Notes under the pieces: model-generated
Told to the model about the DNA's origin: nothing
Database searches by the model: none
What the model saw: only the letters and a program-made list of their open reading frames with translations
Translations under genes and position numbers: made by a program
Part shown: piece by piece, positions 9,694 to 17,761 of the stretch
How the letters are laid out: every line of letters starts with the position of its first letter
Position numbering within the stretch: position 1 is the first letter of the stretch
Source: JBAZYZ01 sp964366065
Lineage (GTDB): Bacteria > Patescibacteriota > Minisyncoccia > Phycocordibacterales > VMEP01
Assembly (NCBI GenBank): GCA_964366065.1
Contig: CAYISF010000001.1
Location: 1 to 49,291 of the forward strand
DNA length: 49,291 bases
Reading direction: 5' to 3'

Positions 9694-10386
9694 ATGAGAA
9701 AGAAACCTTTTGTAGCGGGTGAATATTATCACGTTTACAATCGTGGGGTAGATAAACGCAATATTTTTTCTGACCAGAATGATGTACAAAGGTTTTTGCA
9801 AAGCATGAGGGAATTTAATACTAAAGAGCCGATAGGCAGTATATATGAAAATTCTTTTGTAAAACCCCAACTTGGACGTGAAACGTCCAAGTTGCCCAAG
9901 TTGGGGAAACTGCCAAAATCTAATCAGAAATTAGTTGATTTTATTGCATATTGCTTAAATCCAAATCATTTTCATTTTATCCTAAGACCCCTCAGTGATA
10001 ATGGATTAAGTGAATTTATAAAAAGATTAGCGGGTGGTTATACAAAATTTTTTAATAATAAAAGCAACAGAATCGGAGTCCTATTTCAGGGAGTGTTTAA
10101 GTCAATTCATGTAAATAGTAACAAATACTTACTCTATTTGAGTGCTTATGTAAATCTAAATAATGAAGTTCACCAACTTGGAAACGAAACGTCCAAGTCG
10201 TCCAAGTTGGTAAGGAATAGTTTTAATGAGTATATAAATAACGAGCCTGGCTTTTGCACAAAGGAGATTATTTTGGAGCAGTTTAATTCAAAGAAGGAAT
10301 ACGGTATATTTGTAAAAGAGGTGGTGGGCGAAATCGCCAAAAGAAGAAAGGAAGATAAGGATTTTGAAAAATTATTGTTAGAATAA
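9694..10386 (+). CDS. REP-associated tyrosine transposase (RAYT, Y1/HUH family)
   Basis: The 230-residue protein starts with the family signature YYHVYNRGVDKRNIF. It has the HUH metal-binding motif in NPNHFHFIL (His92, His94) and a candidate nucleophile Tyr152 in YLSAYVNLN. RAYTs nick single-stranded REP palindromes and are thought to spread or domesticate them. Here REP-like copies flank the gene, and two copies lie inside it, translated as QLGRETSKLPKL (residues 59-70) and QLGNETSKSSKL (161-172). The first insert lies before the HUH motif and the second after the catalytic Tyr, so both are probably in loops. All key residues are present, so the enzyme may be active. Base composition is AT-richer than the surface genes around it, consistent with a mobile origin. 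Confidence 0.88.
   Translation: MRKKPFVAGEYYHVYNRGVDKRNIFSDQNDVQRFLQSMREFNTKEPIGSIYENSFVKPQLGRETSKLPKLGKLPKSNQKLVDFIAYCLNPNHFHFILRPLSDNGLSEFIKRLAGGYTKFFNNKSNRIGVLFQGVFKSIHVNSNKYLLYLSAYVNLNNEVHQLGNETSKSSKLVRNSFNEYINNEPGFCTKEIILEQFNSKKEYGIFVKEVVGEIAKRRKEDKDFEKLLLE
9865..9906 (+). repeat. REP-like palindrome copy b, inside transposase
   Basis: Variant copy (CTTGGACGTGAAACGTCCAAG core) with extended complementary ends CCCCAACTTGG and CCAAGTTGGGG. It is read in frame as QLGRETSKLPKL. Confidence 0.85.
10173..10210 (+). repeat. REP-like palindrome copy c, inside transposase
   Basis: Complete copy with ends CCAACTTGG and CCAAGTTGG, read in the same frame as copies b and e to give QLGNETSKSSKL. Confidence 0.88.
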
Positions 10387-10389
10387 GCT

Positions 10390-10428
10390 AACTTGGAAAC
10401 GAAACATCCAAATAGCATCCAAATAGTA
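10390..10428 (+). repeat. REP-like palindrome copy d, degraded
   Basis: Starts as ACTTGGAAACGAAACATCC a few bases after the transposase stop, then continues with a decayed repeat (CATCCAAATAG). With copy a it brackets the transposase gene. Confidence 0.7.
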
Positions 10429-10434
10429 TAAATT

Positions 10435-11904
10435 GTGAATATATTTAGGCGAAAAAAACAAGTTATCGCGTTTTATTGGCGACATAGAGCGAGAGAAATG
10501 CAAAAGTACAACTTCTGTATTTCCGAGCCGAGGAGCCAATATAGGTCTAATCCCCCGCGCTCTTGGCGCGGGGTCAAATATCTTTTTGCGCTTACAGTGT
10601 TTGTTTTTTCCTTGTGGGGAGGAAACGCAATTGCTCAACAATTTAATTCTTCGTCATTTAAGGTAGAGAGTCCGGTTGTCGCGCCGGGAGGTTATTCCAG
10701 TTCCAATAGTTACCGTTTAAACAGCGTGTTGTATCAAATGTCCATTGGCACTAGTTCCTCGTCTTCCTTTGGCGGAGCTTCGGGATTTCTTTATTTTCCT
10801 TTTGTCACGACACCGGTTGTTTCCGCGACGGCCGGAGTGAACGAAGTGGCTCTTAGTTGGTCGGCCGCGACCGGTTACCTTGGCTGGAATGTCGGTGATT
10901 ACAATTACGGGCAAGGGAGCGTATCCGGCGGACCCTATTCATACACAAATGTCGGGAATGTGACAAGTGCCACCGCAAGCGGACTTACAGCCGGAACTAC
11001 ATATTACTTCGTTATTCAGGTAAAAGATGTTTTTGGCACCGTCGTCGCTACTTCAACCGAAGTATCGGCCGCGCCGACGGCGCCGGCAACCCCCTCTCCT
11101 CCCGGCGGAGGAGGCGGAGGGGGGGGAGGAGGAGGGGGCGGCGCGCCTAGCGACGTGTACTACGGCCCGGCCGTTGTTAATTTTTCCGGTCGGGCATATC
11201 CTTTGAGTGTTGTGACACTACTGAAGGATGCGCAAGTGGCGGTCACTACGGCAGCAGGCCCCGATGCCAATTTCCAAATATCTCTAACCGGCCTTTCCAC
11301 CGGCAGTTACCTTTTTTCCGTTTATAGCGAAGACAAAAATAGACGACGGTCCAGTTTGCTCACATTCCCGGTAAGTGTTACCGTCGGCGCCAAGACGAAC
11401 ATTACAGGAATCTTTTTGGCGCCAACCATCGGCACCGACAAGAGTGAAGTGAAAAAGGGGGATGACATCGCCATTTTCGGACAAAGTGTTCCTAACGGCG
11501 ACATTACCTTTGTGGTAAATTCAGAAGAGGACTTTTTTGCCCGGGCCAAGGCCGACGTAAGCGGCGTGTATCTTTCCAATTTTGACACAGTCGTGCTTGA
11601 TTATGGCCAGCACACCGCCAAATCAAAAGCGGCGTTAGTTTCTGAAGTCAGCCCCTTCGGTTCTGCCGTCGGATTCAAGGTTGGGACAAGAAATGTTCTT
11701 GCCAGTCCGTTCTTGGCCTGTCCGGAAAAGGCCGATTTTAACGGCGACTGTCGGGTCAATCTCGTTGATTTCTCCATCGCTGCGTATTGGTACAAGCGCC
11801 CTCTTACGGCGGAATTTGCGGCGGTAGAAAAAGTCAAACTAAACGGCGACGGCAAAATTAATCTTGTTGATTCCAGTGTAATGGCTTATTACTGGACGGG
11901 GTAG
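10435..11904 (+). CDS. Secreted fibronectin III protein with C-terminal dockerin
   Basis: The 489-residue product has a hydrophobic signal segment near residues 47-68 (GVKYLFALTVFVFSLWGG, then AIAQQ). A fibronectin type III-like domain follows (about 120-215, with GLTAGTTYYFVIQV), then a Gly-rich hinge and two beta-rich domains. The end holds two calcium-loop repeats, DFNGDCRVNLVD and KLNGDGKINLVD; this is the type I dockerin pattern, with the first loop intact (D-x-N-x-D...N-x-x-D) and the second lacking its first Asp. The GTG start at 10435 gives a long N-terminus containing a hairpin at 10553-10573; ATG 10498 is an alternative. Cohesin-type proteins follow directly, suggesting a non-covalent surface complex. 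Confidence 0.8.
   Translation: MNIFRRKKQVIAFYWRHRAREMQKYNFCISEPRSQYRSNPPRSWRGVKYLFALTVFVFSLWGGNAIAQQFNSSSFKVESPVVAPGGYSSSNSYRLNSVLYQMSIGTSSSSSFGGASGFLYFPFVTTPVVSATAGVNEVALSWSAATGYLGWNVGDYNYGQGSVSGGPYSYTNVGNVTSATASGLTAGTTYYFVIQVKDVFGTVVATSTEVSAAPTAPATPSPPGGGGGGGGGGGGGAPSDVYYGPAVVNFSGRAYPLSVVTLLKDAQVAVTTAAGPDANFQISLTGLSTGSYLFSVYSEDKNRRRSSLLTFPVSVTVGAKTNITGIFLAPTIGTDKSEVKKGDDIAIFGQSVPNGDITFVVNSEEDFFARAKADVSGVYLSNFDTVVLDYGQHTAKSKAALVSEVSPFGSAVGFKVGTRNVLASPFLACPEKADFNGDCRVNLVDFSIAAYWYKRPLTAEFAAVEKVKLNGDGKINLVDSSVMAYYWTG
10553..10573. repeat. GC-rich hairpin in 5' coding region
   Basis: CCCCGCGC, TCTTG, GCGCGGGG: perfect 8-bp stem with a 5-nt loop just before the signal-peptide codons of the dockerin protein. 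It suggests that the true start may be downstream or that a palindrome entered the 5' end of the gene. Confidence 0.6.
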
Positions 11905-11910
11905 TGAATA

Positions 11911-12046
11911 CAAGAATATAGAATTTAGAATGTAGAATATAGGGAGATGCAAGATTGAAATACAGGGCAAGAATATAGAATTTAGAATGTAGAATATAGG
12001 GAGATGCAAGATTGAAATATAAGACAAAAATATAGAAATACGAATG
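11911..12046. repeat. 57-bp tandem repeat, about 2.3 copies
   Basis: The unit starts CAAGAATATAGAATTTAG and repeats at 11968 and partially at 12025. It is built of TAGAAT-like words. Related sequence in reverse orientation occurs at 12430-12481, so the four-helix-bundle ORF lies between inverted copies. Confidence 0.8.
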
Positions 12047-13300
12047 AAAAGCGAAATAAAATCTTTTAGAAATTTGATAGTTTGGCAAAAATCAGCTGAT
12101 TTGGCAGTTTTGGTTTACCGCTACACAGAAAAATTTCCGCGCTCAGAACAAAATGGTTTAGTAAATCAGATGCGTCGGGCAGTAGTTTCCGTCTCTTCAA
12201 ATATTGCCGAGGGGTTTAAACGAAATCATAAAAAAGAGAAAGTTCAATTCTATGCTGTATCATATGGCTCTGTCTCAGAGCTGGAAAGTCAAATAGAAAT
12301 TTCTAAAAGATTGAATTATCTCAACGAAAAACAATCAAGCGAATTACTTAATTTAGTTATAGAAATATCCAAAATGACCGATAGCCTTATACGGTCTACT
12401 AATAATAATTTTTCTAGGTCTTATGTTCTGAATTCTATATTCTTTTTATTTTTCCTATATTCTGTATTCTATATTCTAAATCCTTCTTCAGCTTTGGCGG
12501 CGCGCTTCTCGGTTGAAGCACCCAGAAATATCGGCATGGAACAATTTGTGGCGAAGATATATCTGGACACGGAGGGAGTTTCAATAAATGCCATTGAGGG
12601 AAGTATTGCACTTTTAAAATCGGCCAAGGTTCAAATACGGGCCGATAATTCCGATGTGCCTTTCTGGGTTGACCAGCCAATACTAAATGCTTCAAAAAGA
12701 ACCATTTCGTTTTCCGGAATTATTCCGAACGGTTATCCCGGGAACAGGGCGTTTCTCTTTTCCATCGTCTTTTCTGACGGAAACGCATTTTCGGGAACGC
12801 GTTTTTCCGGTACGGCCTACAAAAACGATGGTCTAGGGACAAAGTTAGCGATTGAAGAAAATAGAACGTCAATTATCCGTCTTGCCAGCATTTCTCTCCC
12901 GGACATTTCGGATGACCGCGAACCGCCTGAAACATTTATCCCTCTTCTGGGCAATGATCCGGCCAATCCCGATATTTATGCCGTCTTTTTCGCGACCCAA
13001 GACAAATTTTCCGGTATTGACCACTACGAAGTTGCCGAAGCCCGGCCGACGCTTTTTGGGCTTGCTCCCAAAGTGCTTACTTTTGAGAAAGCGGTATCGC
13101 CATATAACTTGAGCGACCAAGACAAGGCAAGCTTTATTTATGTAAAAGCGGTTGACAGAAACGGCAATGAACGCGTGGAAAAGATTTCCCCAGAAAATCG
13201 CTTTCTCGCTTACCGCTTTGCGTTGTTTCTCGGTATAATACTGTTATTGCTTATCGGCGCAATTGGTTATGTCGGGAAAAAGTTTAGGCGCGGTAAATAA
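12044..13300 (+). CDS. Four-helix-bundle domain fused to a cohesin-like membrane protein
   Basis: Residues 1-120 match the four-helix-bundle family (S23 / 23S rRNA intervening-sequence protein type, related to Avd): SFRNLIVWQKSADLAVLVY, RRAVVSVSSNIAEGF, YGSVSELESQIEI. A hydrophobic stretch follows at about 128-150 (NSIFFLFFLYSVFYILN, then SSALAA), resembling a signal peptide. After it come a beta-rich cohesin-like domain (ARFSVEAPRNIGMEQFVAKI), an Ig-like domain with DKFSGIDHYEV, and a C-terminal membrane anchor (FALFLGIILLLLIGAIGYVG) with a basic tail. A cytosolic helical domain before an export signal is odd; the ORF may join two genes, with the cohesin part starting near 12430. The hydrophobic segment is encoded by TATTCTATATTCT-type repeat sequence. 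Confidence 0.7.
   Translation: MKSEIKSFRNLIVWQKSADLAVLVYRYTEKFPRSEQNGLVNQMRRAVVSVSSNIAEGFKRNHKKEKVQFYAVSYGSVSELESQIEISKRLNYLNEKQSSELLNLVIEISKMTDSLIRSTNNNFSRSYVLNSIFFLFFLYSVFYILNPSSALAARFSVEAPRNIGMEQFVAKIYLDTEGVSINAIEGSIALLKSAKVQIRADNSDVPFWVDQPILNASKRTISFSGIIPNGYPGNRAFLFSIVFSDGNAFSGTRFSGTAYKNDGLGTKLAIEENRTSIIRLASISLPDISDDREPPETFIPLLGNDPANPDIYAVFFATQDKFSGIDHYEVAEARPTLFGLAPKVLTFEKAVSPYNLSDQDKASFIYVKAVDRNGNERVEKISPENRFLAYRFALFLGIILLLLIGAIGYVGKKFRRGK
12430..12481. repeat. TATTCT-rich repeat, inverted relative to 11911-12046
   Basis: GAATTCTATATTC...CTATATTCTGTATTCTA is the reverse-complement type of the 57-bp tandem repeat upstream. It is translated here into the hydrophobic part of the apparent signal peptide. 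Confidence 0.65.
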
Positions 13301-13311
13301 TTCGTATAACA

Positions 13312-15051
13312 ATGAAAGCTCGGTTCTTTCGTTTCGCCACAGTTTTTGCCGCGGAAACGGCAGTTGTCGCATGCCTGTTTCTTTTCGCGCCACCTTCGGT
13401 ATCGGCGGCAAATCTGTACTTTTCGCCTTCATCCGGCAACTACGGAACCGGACAGACATTCACGGTTTCCATATATGCCGGAAGCACCGATCAGTCAATG
13501 AACGCGATTTCCGGCGTAGTTGTTTTTCCGTCCGACAAACTTTCTGTCGTTTCGCTCTCTAAATCCGCTTCCATAGTGTCGCTTTGGGTTCAGGAACCGT
13601 CTTTCTCCAACGGAGCCGGAACGGTGAATTTTGAAGGCATTGTTTTAAACCCCGGTTATACCGGTAGCGCCGGAAAAATTATTACCATTGCTTTTAAAAC
13701 TAAGCAGGCCGGTAATGCTGCTTTATCTTTTACCTCAAGTTCATTGCTGGCTAATGACGGGAAGGGGACGAATATTCTCTCCGGTATCGGAACGGCTAAT
13801 TTTTCGATTGGAATCACACCGAAAGAATCCACCACCTCTACTGTTTCTTCAGGCGCGCCTCAAGCGCCTAAGATAACTTCACCCACTCATCCCGATCCCG
13901 GTCAATGGTATTCAAAGAGCGATGCGACATTTGAATGGACAGTGCCTCAAGACGCAACTCGTGTTCGCGTACTCTATGATAAGTTTCCGTATTCGCAACC
14001 GACGGTTGCCTACAATGCGTCGCTCGTTAAAAAAGATATCACCAGTGCCGCCGATGGCATATGGTATTTCCACGCGCAATTCACCAATAGTAACGGGTCA
14101 GGGGCGATTTCCCATTTCCGTTTTCAGATAGACACCGAGAAGCCAGATTCGTTCATTATAGAAGAGATACCAAGGAGCGACCCGACCGACCCTGTAGCGC
14201 AATTTACTCTTACCGCCATGGACAAGCTTTCAGGCATAGACCATTTTGAGATAAAGATTGACGATGGCCTGAACCCGGCTGTGACTTGGAACGGGCAAAG
14301 CGGCGCAACCTATAGAACCAAGCCAATTCCGCCCGGGAAACACACAATCTCCGCCAAGGCCGTTGATAAAGCCGGAAATTACGCGGCCGACTTCGTCGAT
14401 TTTTTCATCCAACCGCTTCTTGAAACGCCCGTTATCACGGACATTGAGAAAGAAATCCCGGAAGGAGAGATTGTTTCTTTGCGCGGCAATACCAAATACC
14501 GCAATGATGGAGATACGGTTCTTGTCCGCATAGAACGCGGCGGAAGACCGACGATTGTGCAAACTGTTCGCATTATCGACGACCAGGGGGATTTTACCTT
14601 TGTCTTGGACCAGAAACTTAATCGGGGCGCTTACAACGTCTCCCTCCGGGCGGTTGACAGCCGCGGGGCCCAAAGCGAAGAATCGCCCAAGTCTAATTTC
14701 GCTGTCGTTTCGTCCGGTTCTCTTAATATTGGCAACATAGTCGTGAGCTATCTTTCGCTATTTCTTCTCTCCATAATCATTATCTCGATAATCGCTTTTA
14801 TCGGCCTCTACATCTGGCATAAGTTTACATGGTTCAATAAGCGGCTTAAGAACGAAACTAACGAAGAACAAATGGCCGTAATGCGCGCTTTTGCTACGCT
14901 CCGGGACGAGATTAAAGGGCAGATCGCCATGATGGACGGGCGGGGGGACCTTTCCGAACAGGAGAAAAAGATTTATCATAAGTTTCGCGAAGCGCTCCGC
15001 ATTTCCGAGAAATATATTGCCCGCAAAGTGAAGGATATTGATAAGAAATAA
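13312..15051 (+). CDS. Cohesin-domain membrane-anchored surface protein
   Basis: The 579-residue product has a signal peptide (FFRFATVFAAETAVVACLFL... ending SVSAA). A cohesin-like domain at about 34-165 contains YGTGQTFTVSIYAG, AISGVVVFPSDKLSVV and GSAGKIITIAFK. A linker and Ig-like domains follow, with DKLSGIDHFEIKIDDG, a motif also seen in the preceding protein. A membrane segment at about 477-503 (YLSLFLLSIIIISIIAFIGLYIW) precedes a charged cytosolic tail of ~75 residues, possibly helical. It starts 11 nt after the preceding stop, so the two are probably one operon. Inferred role: membrane receptor for dockerin-bearing partners such as the protein at 10435-11904. Confidence 0.82.
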   Translation: MKARFFRFATVFAAETAVVACLFLFAPPSVSAANLYFSPSSGNYGTGQTFTVSIYAGSTDQSMNAISGVVVFPSDKLSVVSLSKSASIVSLWVQEPSFSNGAGTVNFEGIVLNPGYTGSAGKIITIAFKTKQAGNAALSFTSSSLLANDGKGTNILSGIGTANFSIGITPKESTTSTVSSGAPQAPKITSPTHPDPGQWYSKSDATFEWTVPQDATRVRVLYDKFPYSQPTVAYNASLVKKDITSAADGIWYFHAQFTNSNGSGAISHFRFQIDTEKPDSFIIEEIPRSDPTDPVAQFTLTAMDKLSGIDHFEIKIDDGLNPAVTWNGQSGATYRTKPIPPGKHTISAKAVDKAGNYAADFVDFFIQPLLETPVITDIEKEIPEGEIVSLRGNTKYRNDGDTVLVRIERGGRPTIVQTVRIIDDQGDFTFVLDQKLNRGAYNVSLRAVDSRGAQSEESPKSNFAVVSSGSLNIGNIVVSYLSLFLLSIIIISIIAFIGLYIWHKFTWFNKRLKNETNEEQMAVMRAFATLRDEIKGQIAMMDGRGDLSEQEKKIYHKFREALRISEKYIARKVKDIDKK

Positions 15052-15127
15052 TGATATTACAAGAATTTAATATTTAAAATATAAAATTTAGGAAAGATAC
15101 ACAAAAAATAAATACACATCTGATTTG

Positions 15128-15161
15128 TACCATATTCTAAATTCAATATTCTACATTCCCC
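15128..15161. repeat. TATTCTAAATTC-type repeat
   Basis: ATATTCTAAATTCAATATTC followed by TACATTCCCC belongs to the same low-complexity family as 11911-12046, in reverse orientation. It ends at the ATG of the gene at 15162. Confidence 0.5.
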
Positions 15162-15704
15162 ATGGATACTTTCGCACATGGACTCTGGACGGGAGTTTCC
15201 TATGAAGCTCTCAAGCGAAATTCTAAAAGACCGATAAACGTTTCGCTTTCGGTATTTTGGGGCGTGTTTCCCGATTTTTTCGCTTTTACCATTCCTTTCA
15301 TTTATATGTTTGGAAGTGTTCTTTTTGGGAGAATGAGCTTAAGCAATTTTCGCCCTCATACGCAAATAGAACCCGTGGCTCACCAATTTCCGTTCTATGA
15401 TTTGGCGAATTCGCTTTACAACGTAAGCCACAGTTTGTTTGTTTTTACGCTCGTTTTCGTAATAGTCGCGCTTATGCGGAAAAAAGTGATGTGGGAACTC
15501 GGCGCATGGTTGCTCCACATTCTGATAGATGTACCGACGCATTCCTACCAATTTTTCCCGACGCCGTTTTTATGGCCGATATCAGATTTTCGGGTGAACG
15601 GTTTTTTGTGGGCTACACCGACTTTTATTGCCGTAAATTATACGCTGATATTAGTTTCGCTTGTTGTTTTATATCTGACTCGACTCAAAATAAAGCAAGA
15701 ATAA
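15162..15704 (+). CDS. Multi-pass membrane protein, YdjM/DUF457-like
   Basis: The 180-residue product begins MDTFAHGLWTGVSYEAL and contains HSLFVFTLVFVIVAL and WLLHILIDVPTHS. This His/Asp spacing (DTxxH near the start, HILxD later) resembles membrane-bound metal-dependent hydrolases of the YdjM/DUF457 type. Four or five hydrophobic segments are visible. No substrate can be assigned. It stands alone, with low-complexity AT-rich sequence on both sides. Confidence 0.65.
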   Translation: MDTFAHGLWTGVSYEALKRNSKRPINVSLSVFWGVFPDFFAFTIPFIYMFGSVLFGRMSLSNFRPHTQIEPVAHQFPFYDLANSLYNVSHSLFVFTLVFVIVALMRKKVMWELGAWLLHILIDVPTHSYQFFPTPFLWPISDFRVNGFLWATPTFIAVNYTLILVSLVVLYLTRLKIKQE

Positions 15705-15747
15705 TTTGATTTTGAGTTTAGAATAATAGAAGTTAAAATAAACGCAT

Positions 15748-15855
15748 ATGTATAAAACGCTTGTAGCCATTTTTCTTGTTCTCGGGGCCGCCGGACCTTT
15801 CTTGGCTTACAAAGGGCGCGCCGAACCGATTCAGATTTACACAATTAGGCCTTAA
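15748..15855 (+). CDS. Possible 35-residue exported peptide
   Basis: ATG at 15748 opens a frame for a 35-residue peptide with a hydrophobic core (TLVAIFLVLGAAGPFLAY) and a short polar end, ending in TAA. It resembles an isolated signal peptide or a truncated lipoprotein start. No ribosome-binding site is seen and no family is recognised; it may be a remnant. Confidence 0.35.
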   Translation: MYKTLVAIFLVLGAAGPFLAYKGRAEPIQIYTIRP

Positions 15856-15873
15856 AATAATCACTTCCCGTGT

Positions 15874-15879
15874 TATAAT
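15874..15879 (+). promoter_or_regulatory. Candidate -10 box TATAAT
   Basis: TATAAT lies 8 nt before the ATG at 15888, so a transcript from here would be leaderless or nearly so. A -35 is not clear. Confidence 0.4.
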
Positions 15880-15887
15880 AAGCAAGT

Positions 15888-16385
15888 ATGGATTTTTATA
15901 CGTGGTTGGTTTTTCTTCATATTGTCGGGACGGTTTTGGGCGTCGGCGGCGCCACTTTCGCCGAGATTTTTATAGTTAAGGCCATGCGGGACGGCATCGT
16001 TAACCCGGAGGAAACCGACTACCTGCGCTCAATTTACGCCGTTCTCCGTATCGGGTTTTTCTTGACCATAATTTCCGGTTTCTCCTTTCTCTACGTTTAC
16101 CGCATTACCGGAAACGAAGAGCTTTTGTATCAGCCGAAGCTTTGGGCCAAGCTGACCGTTATCGTTGCCATTGCCGTAAACGCCATGCTTATACACATTC
16201 GCGCCATCCCGCTTTCGGTCGGGAGCGCCGTGGCTCTGGTTTCTTGGTACACGGCTATGTTTCTGGGGGTTTGGCGAACACTCCCGTTCGGATATTTTGA
16301 AATTGTCCTTACCTACGCCGTTATTGTCGTCGCGGCCATTCCCATTCTCACTTTTATACGGAAACAATTCGGCGTTAAGATATGA
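15888..16385 (+). CDS. Four-helix integral membrane protein
   Basis: The 165-residue protein has four predicted membrane helices. Helix 1 carries a conserved-looking FLHIVGTVLGVGGATFAEIF. The His in helix 1 and the His in AMLIHIRAIP could bind a metal or haem, but that is speculation. The stop TGA overlaps the next start by four bases (ATGA), so the two genes are translationally coupled. With 16382 and 16847 it forms a three-gene membrane-protein operon. Confidence 0.7.
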   Translation: MDFYTWLVFLHIVGTVLGVGGATFAEIFIVKAMRDGIVNPEETDYLRSIYAVLRIGFFLTIISGFSFLYVYRITGNEELLYQPKLWAKLTVIVAIAVNAMLIHIRAIPLSVGSAVALVSWYTAMFLGVWRTLPFGYFEIVLTYAVIVVAAIPILTFIRKQFGVKI

Positions 16386-16840
16386 GCGTAATATTTCAAT
16401 CAGCTTTGCTTCTTCATATCATTTTGGGAATACTTGCCATGGTGGCGAGCGTTACGCTATGGATGGTATTTCTTAAACGCATTCAGAATTTCCGTTTAAT
16501 TAAATTTTCGGCTGGCGCGACCTTTTTCCTCTTATTGGGTTCGTGGATAAGCGGCGGATATTATTACCTGTATTATTACGGCGCGTCAGTCCGTTCCGTA
16601 ATTCTTTCCGGCCCGTATCCGTGGGCGCATAAGATAGTCATGGAAGCAAAGGAACATATCTTTCTTTTCCTGCCTTTTCTCGCAGCAGTCGTTTTTTTCG
16701 CCGTTTTAAGGTTTCGAGAAGGGGAGGCAATAAGTCCGGTACTCCTCCGGGGGCTCGCGATTTTAATAACGGCCATGACGACGCTTATCGTACTGATGGC
16801 GCTCGGGGGAATTGCCATTTCCGGCGCCGTCCGCCCTTAA
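16382..16840 (+). CDS. Four-helix integral membrane protein
   Basis: The 152-residue product has about four membrane helices (LLLHIILGILAMVASVTLWMV near the start, IFLFLPFLAAVVFFAVL in the middle). A His in helix 1 parallels that of the upstream protein, so the two may form a complex. It overlaps the upstream gene by ATGA. Function is not recognised. Confidence 0.7.
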   Translation: MSVIFQSALLLHIILGILAMVASVTLWMVFLKRIQNFRLIKFSAGATFFLLLGSWISGGYYYLYYYGASVRSVILSGPYPWAHKIVMEAKEHIFLFLPFLAAVVFFAVLRFREGEAISPVLLRGLAILITAMTTLIVLMALGGIAISGAVRP

Positions 16841-16846
16841 TTTTTT

Positions 16847-17164
16847 ATGAAGCAAAACACCATTATCGCAAGTTGCATCGGAGCCATCGCAGCCATTATT
16901 CTTACGGTTGCGATTACCATCGGCGGGGAACTATACGCTCCGCTTAAGGACTGGCTTAAAACGACATTCACTCACCACTGGCTCGGTAAAAGCGTTATCT
17001 CGGTCGCAGTATTTGCTGTTATTTTATTTATAACCAAATTTTTACCAGTGCCCGAAAGTGAAGAACGTATTGCGCGGTTAATCTCTATCCTTGCCTTAGT
17101 TGCAATTTTAGGCACTTTTTCCCTGATTGGTTTTTATACCTACGAGTATCTAATTTATCTTTAA
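16847..17164 (+). CDS. Small three-helix membrane protein
   Basis: The 105-residue protein has three hydrophobic helices (IIASCIGAIAAIILTVAI, VISVAVFAVILFITKF, LISILALVAILGTFSLIGF). It starts 6 nt after the preceding stop and completes the membrane-protein operon. No family is recognised. Confidence 0.65.
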   Translation: MKQNTIIASCIGAIAAIILTVAITIGGELYAPLKDWLKTTFTHHWLGKSVISVAVFAVILFITKFLPVPESEERIARLISILALVAILGTFSLIGFYTYEYLIYL

Positions 17165-17173
17165 TTTCAACCA

Positions 17174-17752
17174 ATGAAAGTAAAAAATATTCTTGTTCTT
17201 TTGGGACATTCCGATAAGGAAACAAAATGCGGAGCGTTTGCCAGCGCGTATGAAGAAGGAGCGCGCGCGGCGGGGCACGAAGTGAGAAGAGTGAACATCG
17301 GCGAGCTTAAGTTTGACCCGATTCTGCATAAAGGATACAAAGTGATTCAGGAACTCGAACCGGATTTGCTTAAGCTTCAGGACGATTTTCGCTGGGCCGG
17401 CCACATTTGCCTCGTTTATCCCAATTGGTGGGGGACGATGCCGGCAATTTTGAAAGGACTTTTTGACCGGTTTTATTTACCCTCCTTCGCGTTTCGATTT
17501 TGGAAGAATGACTTAGGATGGGACAAGCTTTTGAAAGGGCGAACGGGAAGAGTTCTTATAACCATGGATGTAAATCCATGGATTGCCAGAATTTTTTTTG
17601 GCGACAATTCCAACGAAATTAGAAGCAACATTTTGGGTTTTGCCGGCATTAAAACCCATGTGACTAAAATCGGGCCGCTCAAAAATATCAGCCCAGAAAA
17701 AATTGAGCACTGGAAGAAAAAGATTTTTGCCATGGGAAAGAGAGCGTGCTAA
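17174..17752 (+). CDS. Flavodoxin-fold NAD(P)H:quinone oxidoreductase-like protein
   Basis: The 192-residue product starts with a flavodoxin-like beta strand and loop (ILVLLGHSDKETKCGAFA) and has PNWWGTMPAILKGLFDRFY, the WW-x-x-PA-x-LKG-x-x-DR motif of the KefF/MdaB/NQO1 group. Such enzymes bind FMN or FAD and reduce quinones with NAD(P)H in the cytosol. Length fits the family. It is 9 nt downstream of the membrane-protein operon and may be part of it. Confidence 0.8.
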   Translation: MKVKNILVLLGHSDKETKCGAFASAYEEGARAAGHEVRRVNIGELKFDPILHKGYKVIQELEPDLLKLQDDFRWAGHICLVYPNWWGTMPAILKGLFDRFYLPSFAFRFWKNDLGWDKLLKGRTGRVLITMDVNPWIARIFFGDNSNEIRSNILGFAGIKTHVTKIGPLKNISPEKIEHWKKKIFAMGKRAC

Positions 17753-17761
17753 TGTGTGCCC

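Noticed and set aside
9648..10428. A CRISPR array formed by the repeated palindromes
   Set aside because: Copies are unevenly spaced, in both orientations, partly within coding sequence and without cas genes.
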